A DNA stretch of 64,000 bases, from positions 25,211,238-25,275,237 of the forward strand of contig JAQMRL010000012.1 in NCBI GenBank assembly GCA_035578175.1, read 5' to 3'. How positions within the stretch are numbered: position 1 is the stretch's first letter; each line of letters opens with the position of its first letter. A model generated the notes under the pieces. That model ran no database searches. It was not told the origin of the DNA and was given only the letters and a program-made list of their open reading frames with translations. The stretch comes from Catonia carolina (Eukaryota > Arthropoda > Insecta > Hemiptera > Achilidae). This document shows positions 43,329 through 51,804 of this stretch, in pieces. Both the position numbers and the translations under genes were made by a program.

Positions 43329-43710
43329 CACCCATAACAGGTTTGTAAATTATTTGCACTCAATCTGCTAGTTCCAGGGATAGAAAAAATAGTTCTGGTT
43401 TTTTTCAAATGGTTAGCCAATTATATAATTTATATGACTGAAGCATTTAAGAACAGGAGAGGTGTAAGAGGTGTAAAACATAGTATTGAGAGTTATCTCC
43501 TCTGGGAGTAATGAATTTCATTATACAGCCTGACCCTGTGGTGAGTGAAGTGAAGGTTTCACTTGCAAGGTGGAAAGTAGATACTTTCCAGACGGCCTGG
43601 CATACTGATAAGTATACTCAGTGAGAAAAGGGAAAAACCTCACTTAGTCCTCCTTTTACTTAGTGAAGCCTCAAGGGGTTCAAACCAGCCTTTCACTGCT
43701 GACCTAATAA
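43329..43710 (+). mobile_element. SINE-like retroposon with AAC tail, copy 6
   Basis: A full-length, moderately diverged copy from CCCATAACAGG to CACTGCTGACCTAAT. The AAC tail is lost. It has an internal duplication near TTATATAATTTATATGACTG. No target duplication was seen. It is nested in the TIR element 43187-45106. Confidence 0.7.
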
Positions 43711-44305
43711 AAATGGTCAATAATTTCGTATGATTCAAAATCGGTTTAATTTACTCGTTTATTTTAAGTAGCAATGGTAATTTAATCTACGTATCAGACA
43801 TTTTGTATGTGATATTAAAAGTTATTTAACGGGCCGTCAGTATTTTGTTACTGAAAAAAAGAGGAAACGAGCGGTACCTTCTCCAATCGGATCTATGGAT
43901 AGAATTTGGTATACTTTAGGTAAATCACTTTTAAAAAAAAGAACCAAGTAAATGGATAGGTTGAAAGCGTGTACACAGTTGTATACAGAAAAAGAGAAAT
44001 TGAGGAGCATATAACCGACCACCTCTTGGGACCTCCCACTTCTCCTACTCTTCTAACTACAGTACTTCTCCGCTCCAAATCTCCCAAGCTCCTTTTTTTT
44101 AAAAAAGACACTAGTTAGATTACTAAAAAAATAAATAATAATAATAATAAAAATACTTAATTTCAAAACAAATGAATGATTGTTTTTATCACGTTAATTT
44201 TTACACTCACATTCATTTTAATAACCTTTATTCCAATAACCGATGCGGCGGAAATTAAAATATCCAATTATGGTTAAAAACCTGGTTTGATTACACGACG
44301 TTCTC

Positions 44306-45050
44306 TAGCCAATGTAGATAATTAACAATATAACTTTTGTTTATTCATGAATAAACAACGTAAAATGAAAAATGTAACCTCATTTTAATCACGAATGTGA
44401 ATGACGCAAATTGAAAATAAACTTTTGTTCGACTGATAAAGACGGGAAATCAATAATTAACATAACTAGAATCTATAGAGAAAAATGCTCGAAATAAAAG
44501 TTGTAGGATTTTTGATTTCCTATAACATATTTGTTAATAAAAATTTTGACGTGAAAGACATGCTAAAGCCGCAATGTTAAATATTCCTTTGTTATACTGT
44601 TTCTGATGAGCAAAATACAAAAAATCACTTATTGACGCTAAACTAGTGGTGATTGTTTTTAAATACCTTTTTGCAGATTGTAGCCTAAATATGAGTTTTA
44701 GAGCAAAATTTGTATATGATAAAAGCTGTAAAACTTTAAAATCTAATTTTTTAATTTGAAGCATTGATTTTCTTCAGCGCTTAGTTTAACGTCAATAATT
44801 AGGATTTGCCATATTTTGTTCATAAAATTCAGTAAAACTAATTTTTTAAGATTACGGCCTTAGTACTAGTTTTACGTAAAGGGTTTTTTCTGCAAACCTA
44901 AGTTTAACGAAAATTAGTGATATTAATTATTTTGAAATTCAATAAATGTTGATTATGATTTTTTAGGGTCATTACTCATGATAAAAATTGGGTTGTGTTT
45001 TTAGTTGTTTTCATTTTCAAAATAATTTCGTGTAAGTGTTTTTTCTCTTG
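44306..45050. repeat. Rep-A pieces in inverted (head-to-head) arrangement
   Basis: 44306-44760 matches the Rep-A 3' region on the minus strand (TTCTCTAGCCAATGTAG, TTTAATCACGAATGTGAATG, GAAAAATGCTCGAAATAAAA). From about 44765 to 45050 the Rep-A 3' region appears again on the plus strand (AGATTACGGCCTTAGTACTA, TCATTACTCATGATAAAAAT, TTTCGTGTAAGTG). The pair forms a long imperfect foldback. Confidence 0.55.
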
Positions 45051-45108
45051 ACGTTTTACTCTGGAATTAGTTTCCGAATTTAAAACTTTCATCTTGGAAC
45101 ACCCTGTA

Positions 45109-46147
45109 TATGAAACCCTTATGTATAATATTCCACCCTGAATTTAATGTGTTCAAACTCGTTTTGAAGCACTCACCCCAAACTAAATTAAACCAGGTCG
45201 CATTGAGACCCGTATTTTAATTCGGTAGAAAAGTTTTTAATTATTTATAAAGTATTACAAAGAAAAAGTTGGGGGAAATTATAAAATATAGGTAGGTTGA
45301 AAATGCATTAAAAGCGTTACGTTTGGGGTTAAATTAACTATGTTATATGTTACGGTTGAAATAGTAAATGGTAAATTTTGTGTTTGTAAGTTGGCTAAAC
45401 TGTAATAAATTTTATGCGTATTGTACTGGTTCTAGTATAAAAATTGTCACTTGATGTTTAAAATAATCAAATCACAATAAATTTCTTGAAATTATCTTTA
45501 AAATACTAAAATTCATTGATCTATGACTGATTTTGAAGCTAATTTTAAAGAAACCCGTTAAAATTGATCACATCAAAAATTTAAAATATAGTACCTAATG
45601 AAATAAATACTCGTAGTACTAACGTGTCGGTACCAATATTTTTTGATTCTCCATACCGATTCATATATCGAGAAAAAGAAATCGATCTTACATTCCAATA
45701 CCAAGTTTCCCACTGATGTTTCAATGAGCAAAACGACAACTATCACTATCCATTTTAAAATACAGACACAGAAACCTTCAGAAGTACGCACTTCAGAAGA
45801 CATATTTTTGATCTCATTTATAAAAATAAAACCGTATACTTAAACTTAAACTTAAATCGTGAAAATAAAAACTAAAACTAAAATTTTTGTGATATAACTT
45901 TCATGATACACACTTTGAAAAAACGCGGACGCACAATGAAACACAGGTTAACCTCTTAAGCGTAACCACACGAGCAATATAAACGTACTTTGAACTGCAA
46001 TATATTTACGATGAAATTCCGATCTCGTGAACTGATTTTATCGAATTGTTATCGTCTTCTTACATAGTTCAAAAAGTGATTCATGTGTACTCTTTCTTTT
46101 TCGGATAGCCGTAATCGTTTTATTAAAACGAGCAATCAGACTGTAGT
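45109..46147. other. AT-rich intergenic DNA, no gene seen
   Basis: A short exact inverted repeat, CTTCAGAAGTACGCACTTCAGAAG, at 45777-45800 makes two overlapping frames appear on opposite strands. No gene is supported. Confidence 0.4.
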
Positions 46148-47590
46148 ATATGATTAAAATTGGTAGTCGAATTAGTTATTTAACATGACCTTAATTCAAA
46201 CTATTATGTAAATGGGAAAGTTGTTTTACTCCCACAAGCTGATGCATCAAAAAGATGCATTTAATGCTGTATTTACTCCCCCAATGAGGCACCTTACCCT
46301 TTTGTCGGTAGAACTTCATCGTATGGCAAAATGTGGGCGCACAAACACATTTTCATTTTAACATTTAAAGATTAATTTATGTTTAAATCTTCAAACCTCA
46401 AACTTTGAAACTTGAAACCATTTAACTTTAAACCTCAAACCTTCAAACCTTCAAACCTTCAAACCTTGAAACTCCAACTTTCAAACTTTCAGTCTTCAGA
46501 CCTTCAACTTTAAACCCAAAAAACTTAAAGTTCACCCATCAAATGTTTAATTTAAGAGGCTTTATACCTTCAGTCCTCAAAATTAAAATACTTAAACTTC
46601 CAAATTTCAAACCTCAAAAATTCAAACATTTACATTATAAAACTACCATATGTGGAACCTGTACATTGATTTGTTTACTTTCAAACCTTCAAATTCAAAC
46701 CTTGAAATTTCAAACTTAGGAACAATAAACCTTGAAATCTTGAGTTCAAAGCTCAAGTCTTTAATGTACCTCTAATTTGTCAATTTTCAAACCTCAATCC
46801 GTGTTTGAAGTAGAACCATCAACCTCAAAAGTGACAATTTAAGTCATTTAAAAAAAAAGCTTAAACAATACTTGATTGATGAAACATTTTACAGTGTGCA
46901 CGAATTTCTTTCTGAATACTTTTTCGTTGAAAAGTATTTAACTTCTAATTAAACAAATATTGTGTACTATTTGATACAAAAGGGTTCATGACAAACCTAC
47001 TGAGTTAAGTAGTAGCGGTAACAAATTATTGGTAAGTGATGAATTGATCATTGTGTTTAACTTGTAAATTTTGTGTGTTATTTTATACAAAGGGGTTCAT
47101 GACAAGTCTACTGATGTAAGCAGTAGCAGAAACAAACTTTTGGTGGCAATTGATGAATATATCATTGTGATTGATTTTTGTTTATCAGTTTTATCTTGAC
47201 ATGTCCTATACTCCCTTTTAGAGACTTCTGGATGCAAAAAAACTTCAAATTTTGAAAATTAAAAATATAAAACTAACTAGATACGTTAAACCATCTATGA
47301 GATCCAGTTAAATTTCTTAATACACCTAACCCATTTGGCGGCAAAACCATTTGACGGCCATTTACCGCGTGGTAAAGTGCGTGCGCTACGCGCCCGCTTT
47401 TCTTTGGTTCTGATCTACTTAAGAATTATGATCCGCATAGCCCCTCTGATGCTAATACGGAAACGGCTCGAACGCCGCTGGGAGGAGATTATACGATTAG
47501 AATTGGTAGTCGAATTAGTTATTTAATACAACAACAATTTAAATATTTTTCAAACAGGAAAGATTTTTTTATTACCACAAGCCGAAATTA
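46148..47590. repeat. composite repeat block with TTCAAACC-type array and direct end repeats
   Basis: A ~90-bp segment starting GATTAAAATTGGTAGTCGAA (46152) is repeated in the same direction at about 47497 (GATTAGAATTGGTAGTCGAA), 1345 bp apart. Between them lie a degenerate array of CTTCAAAC words (46385-46800), a 111-bp tandem duplication containing GGGTTCATGACAA (46945-47185), and a CpG-rich patch GTGCGTGCGCTACGCGCCCG (47377-47396) that is the inverse of the one at 19.63 kb. The 63-codon frame at 47335-47526 is unlikely to be a protein. Element type unknown. Confidence 0.55.
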
Positions 47591-47691
47591 CCCATTACCC
47601 AATTGTATAATATTTGATATCTTTTACCTTAGAATATTACGGTAATTAAGCTACAGTTCGGAAACTAAAGAATCGATATCAACAAATCGAC

Positions 47692-48401
47692 TGTTAGCGC
47701 TTGTAAGGGCGCTGAATAAAAGACAATAAAGCGAATTCGAAATGAATAATTCTACCTTAATTAGTAGACGATTAATTAATTGAACTCGGAGGACCAGGCT
47801 AGTTTTAAGCAGCTGCCAGCCACAGCTAAAACGACTTAGAGAATAAACGAAATGAATTAATAGATAATTGAACGAAATAACGAAAGGTAGGGGACATAAT
47901 TGGCAGGACAAAAACATAGGAAGGCACACACTTGATCAACTATTCATAATAAATGAAAGGCGCTCTTACCTTGAATCCAGAAAACGACATGAGACTTGTA
48001 GGCACGCACGTGGTGAAGCACTGATAACATCGCAATAAACAAACAGCAACAGTTCACAATACAAAATACATGAGCAATTGAATATAATTCACACAAAGCA
48101 AAGAACAATAAACAGCTTAAGTTCATAACAAACGACGAATAACGAACGAAACCAGATTGTAAACGAAGAATGGCAGGGTATCGACAACCCCAAGCCACGC
48201 GCTAAGCGCGGACGGCAGACACGCTTCCATTCATCACGAAAGCTGAAACAAGAGTGTGTATAAGGATGCCGGATATGCAAGGAGGAGTAGGGATAAAGGA
48301 TGACGTGATTAGTGATGTCACGCGGAAACAATCAAGCAGGAACAATTATGATTAGCGGGAGAAAACAATTTGAATTAACCCGGGTAATACTGGCGCTAAC
48401 A
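47692..48401 (-). repeat. BEL/Pao element, 3' LTR
   Basis: A 710-bp long terminal repeat with perfect 9-bp inverted ends TGTTAGCGC/GCGCTAACA. It differs from the 5' LTR at three substitutions by eye (near 47755, 47931 and 47977). The 5-bp target duplication TCGAC lies immediately outside at 47687-47691. On its inner side (48402-48412) the minus strand reads GGCGGGCGGTA, a short purine-rich primer for plus-strand synthesis. ORFs drawn inside the LTR (84, 80 and 92 codons) are repeated identically in both LTRs and are not genes. Confidence 0.9.
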
Positions 48402-48452
48402 TACCGCCCGCCTAAATCGAAGCAAGCGATTTACAAATAACTGATCGAAGAA

Positions 48453-48609
48453 CGAAGCCGCCCGCCCTGAAACAACAGGGAGCGGAGAACGTAGGAAGAA
48501 GACGAAGAACGAAGCCGCCCGCCCTGAAGCAACAGGGAGCGGAAAACGCAGGAAGAAGACGAAGAACGAAGCCGCCCGCCCTGACGCAACAGGGAGCGGA
48601 AAACGTAGC
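48453..48609 (-). repeat. 57-bp tandem repeat (~2.75 copies) near the BEL 3' LTR
   Basis: Units start at 48453, 48510 and 48567 (CGAAGCCGCCCGCC ...), with a few substitutions between them; the third loses similarity after about 43 bp. Each unit carries on the minus strand the same GGCGGGCGG core as the plus-strand primer at the 3' LTR edge (48403-48411). It lies in the untranslated region between integrase and LTR. Three overlapping long frames here (106-156 codons with RSLL/SGRAASFF repeats) arise from the array and show no domain. Confidence 0.85.
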
Positions 48610-49041
48610 AAAACGATGAGCGAAGCATCGACGACGATTGAAGACGTAGAAACGAACGAGGTGAAGAACGGACACATCTTGATGTGGCGTGAGAAACGCA
48701 CGGGTTTGCCCGGCCAACGACGGACGGAGCATCTTCCACGGCTTGCGCGGAAGCCAACGAGTAACGGAACGATCTTGATGTGATTGCCAACAAGGGTTGA
48801 CAACCAGAAGCGAAGAAGAAGAAGAAGAGACGAAGAAACGAACGAAGAAGACGAGAATTTCAGCAATGAACAGCGATATTATGCCGAATTGTTAAAAGAT
48901 TTTATGCATTGTATTAAAAATGCAGTTAATGGTTGATTGAGAGAAGCCTACTCAGAAAATTGAAATGCTAGGAGAGAAATAACGAAGCAGGCGAAAGACT
49001 GCGATGAGAAGAAGACGAGGATAATTTTTTAATATTAAAGC

Positions 49042-51804
49042 CTAATTGTCAGGCAAGACAATCAGCTTAGATACTGGTCGAATGTACGTACCGTGGATGG
49101 TTTTTATCTCAGCGGTACGAACTGTACGGTCTTTACCGGGAAAAACGTTAGTGATTGTGCCCAATGGCCATAAGGCAGGGGCAGTGTCTAGATTTTGAAT
49201 TATGACAACGTGACCTACTTGAAGGTTGTCACGAGCACGAGTCCATTTATTACGCTGAGTTTGCGTGTGTAGGTAGTTCAGGGACCATTGCTTCCAAAAT
49301 GACTGAACTAATACTTTGAGCTGCTGCCAGCGTGAAGCAGGCCGAAGTTGATCGATTATGCTTGGTTCGGGTGGTTGTAATAAAGAAGATCCGATGAGAA
49401 AATGTCCAGGAGTTAACATAAATCTTTCCTCGCTGGGGTCAGATGAGAACTGGAACAGAGGTCTGCTGTTTAAGACAGCTTCAATACGAGCGAATAAAGT
49501 TACGTACTCCTCGAAGAGCAGGGGTTTGTCCCCGATGAGTCGAAGTAAACAATGTTTGGCAGATTTAACGGCGGCCTCCCATAACCCGCCGAAATTAGGC
49601 GCAGAAGGTGGATTGAAGTGCCAGGTTATTTTTAACGCAGCGAGATGATTTCCAATAGCAGCGGAAGAACTACGAATTAAATGATAAATGTCGACAAATT
49701 TGTTTTTAGCGCCTACAAAGTTGGTGCCATTATCGGAGTAAATGTCCGATGGCAGGCCTCGACGAGACACAAAACGATCCAGAGCAGCAAGAAAGGCTTC
49801 GGTTGAAAGATCGGATACGAATTCGAGATGAACAGCCTTAGTTGACATACACACGAAGACACACAAATAGCCCTTGGAGCAGGAAGCTTTACGAAGACGG
49901 TTAGTTTTAACGATGAAAGGACCAGCATAATCAACACCAGTAGATGAGAATGCTCGAGAAGCAGTGACACGAGAAGAAGGTAATGTGGACATCATTGGTT
50001 GAGCAGGTCGTCCGTTGTATCTAATGCAGCGAACGCAGCGATGAATTCGGTGTCGAATTACGTTTCTAGCGGATAGAATCCAAAAACGTTGAACGATTAA
50101 AGCCTGTGTGGTACGAGGTCCCGAGTGAAGCGACAATTGATGAAAATAGTCACATACTAAGTTGGTTAAGTGACTGTGTTTAGGCAGTAACATAGGATGC
50201 TGTGCAGTTGTACTAAGAGCAGAACGGCATAGGCGACCGCCCACTGTTAGAATACCTTGATCGTTGAGCAGAGGCGACAAAGAAATAAGCGACTTGGATG
50301 GCATTTTGCCCTTGGTGATGGCATGTAAGTCATCGGAGAAATAACGCAGTTGAGTTAATTTTACGCAGAGATTAGTGGCATCGCAGAGTTCTTCTGAAGT
50401 CAGAAACGATGAGAAAACGACGGAAGAAGACTTGAGTTTTTTGACGAAACGCAGAACATAAGCCATGATTCTAGTTAGGCGAGAAAACGAGGAAAATTTT
50501 AACAAGATATCGTCGGGAAACGAAGGATCAGTAGAAACGGCGAGACATGTTTTTTCTTGCCGCAGATCGAGCTTGTCGGTAGAAACATACGGAATATTAA
50601 TCGCAGGCCATTTTGAAGATGGTGCACGATAAATAGGCGGACCTAGCCACCATAACGGGTGATTGATCAAGTCGGTACAGTTAGTGCCACGAGATGCGAC
50701 ATCAGCAGGGTTCTGGTCAGTGGAAATATGAGACCAGCAGTTTACATCGGTTAAGGATAGAATTTGTTGCACACGATTGGCAATAAATAACTTTAAGCGG
50801 TGTTGCGGTGTTTGTAACCAGGCCAACACGATACTAGCATCAGTGAATAATCGAAATTCACAACAAGAAATTGAGCTCGTAAAATTAGAAATTGAAAAAA
50901 TTAATCGGGCTAACAAGAGTGCAGCGCACAGCTCGAGACGAGGAATTGTAACATTTTTTAACGGAGATACCCGGCTTTTAGCTTTGAGTAGAAACATGTT
51001 AGCATGAGAACCTGTTTGCACGTGAAGGTAAACACAAGCAGCGTAACCCTTCTCAGAAGCATCGCAGAATCCAAGTATTCGGTATTCAGCGCCGTTGACA
51101 GAGATTAGCCGAGGTAAACGAAAATTTTGTAAAGAAGACAAATCAGAACTGAATTTATTCCAAGCACGGTCGAAGAGCGGCGGTAACTTGTCGTCCCACT
51201 GCAGATCGTTATTCCAGAGTTGTTTCAAGAAATGTTTCACCCAGAAGGTGACCGGAGTGAGAAAGCCAAGAGGATCGAAGATTTTCGCAAGGTAGGAGAG
51301 CACAGTACGTTTTGTGACCTCCGAATCGAAAGGAATTACATGATACGAGAACGAATCAGAGTTGGGGTTCCACTGAAGCCCTAAGATTTTAATTGACGAA
51401 GTTTCGTCCGAGAAGCAGACTGGATTTTCCAGGTGATCGTTTGGAAAACGTTGTAGAAGATCAGGATGATTAGAAGACCATTTACGCAGCTGAAAGCCTC
51501 CTAAAGCGAATAATTCGATGAGCTGGTCGATTAGAAGTTCGGCTTCCTTAAAAGTGGAAGCGCCGGTTAGTATGTCGTCGACATAGGTGCTGGAGCGTAT
51601 AGCATCGGACGCAAGAGGAAAAGAAGAGCCTTCATCTTCAACTAATTGAAGCAAGGTACGTTGTGCAAGGTAAGCAGACGGTTTGACTCCGTAAGTCACA
51701 GTATTGAGCTCGAACTCTTGAGGTATGGAACTTGCATCAGAACAATAAAAAATATGTTGATGAGACCGATCTTCAGGTCGCACGAGAATTTGTCGATACA
51801 TCAT
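49042..51804 (-). CDS. pol: BEL/Pao pol, part 2: RT, RNase H, integrase
   Basis: A 920-codon frame. In order: RT palm with the YVDD catalytic box at residues 74-77; RNase H around residues 241-370 (FCDAS D248, LELCA E291, FTDAS D322, NPADVAS D368); the integrase HHCC zinc module (H543, H560, C590, C593); integrase core D625 (VDYAGPF), D691 (SDNGTNF) and E743 (GGLWEAA); and a C-terminal DUF5641-like domain with WKQWSLNYLHTQTQRNKW and PLGTITNVFPGKD. All catalytic residues are present. It makes the enzymes that copy the RNA and join the DNA to the genome. The first ATG only reflects a frame break: the sense begins in the upstream frame, which overlaps by four bases at the A-run 51806-51811. It lies between gag and the 3' LTR on the same strand. 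Confidence 0.92.
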   Translation of the reverse strand: MMYRQILVRPEDRSHQHIFYCSDASSIPQEFELNTVTYGVKPSAYLAQRTLLQLVEDEGSSFPLASDAIRSSTYVDDILTGASTFKEAELLIDQLIELFALGGFQLRKWSSNHPDLLQRFPNDHLENPVCFSDETSSIKILGLQWNPNSDSFSYHVIPFDSEVTKRTVLSYLAKIFDPLGFLTPVTFWVKHFLKQLWNNDLQWDDKLPPLFDRAWNKFSSDLSSLQNFRLPRLISVNGAEYRILGFCDASEKGYAACVYLHVQTGSHANMFLLKAKSRVSPLKNVTIPRLELCAALLLARLIFSISNFTSSISCCEFRLFTDASIVLAWLQTPQHRLKLFIANRVQQILSLTDVNCWSHISTDQNPADVASRGTNCTDLINHPLWWLGPPIYRAPSSKWPAINIPYVSTDKLDLRQEKTCLAVSTDPSFPDDILLKFSSFSRLTRIMAYVLRFVKKLKSSSVVFSSFLTSEELCDATNLCVKLTQLRYFSDDLHAITKGKMPSKSLISLSPLLNDQGILTVGGRLCRSALSTTAQHPMLLPKHSHLTNLVCDYFHQLSLHSGPRTTQALIVQRFWILSARNVIRHRIHRCVRCIRYNGRPAQPMMSTLPSSRVTASRAFSSTGVDYAGPFIVKTNRLRKASCSKGYLCVFVCMSTKAVHLEFVSDLSTEAFLAALDRFVSRRGLPSDIYSDNGTNFVGAKNKFVDIYHLIRSSSAAIGNHLAALKITWHFNPPSAPNFGGLWEAAVKSAKHCLLRLIGDKPLLFEEYVTLFARIEAVLNSRPLFQFSSDPSEERFMLTPGHFLIGSSLLQPPEPSIIDQLRPASRWQQLKVLVQSFWKQWSLNYLHTQTQRNKWTRARDNLQVGHVVIIQNLDTAPALWPLGTITNVFPGKDRTVRTAEIKTIHGTYIRPVSKLIVLPDN

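Larger units (their letters stand above)
43187..45106. mobile_element. TIR element with TA duplication, non-autonomous, ~1.9 kb
   Basis: The left end CTGGGTGTTCCAGGAG and the complement of the right end CAGGGTGTTCCAAGAT agree at 13 of 16 positions. The dinucleotide TA flanks both ends (43185-43186 and 45107-45108). This pattern suits Tc1/mariner-like elements, but no transposase is inside. A SINE-like copy is nested at 43329-43710. The rest includes Rep-A-derived sequence in both orientations (minus 44306-44760, plus 44765-45050), giving a partly palindromic interior. The ends could also be coincidental similarity of short motifs. Confidence 0.5.

Noticed and set aside
47651..48331. ORFs inside the LTRs (92, 84 and 80 codons), repeated at 54637-55512
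   Set aside because: Identical copies occur in both LTRs because the LTRs are identical; no protein features.
48396..48866. 156-, 120- and 106-codon minus-strand frames with repeated RSLL/SGRAASFF words
   Set aside because: Produced by the 57-bp tandem repeat and the LTR edge; three frames are open at once, so none is selected for coding. Not an envelope gene: no signal peptide, transmembrane or cysteine pattern.
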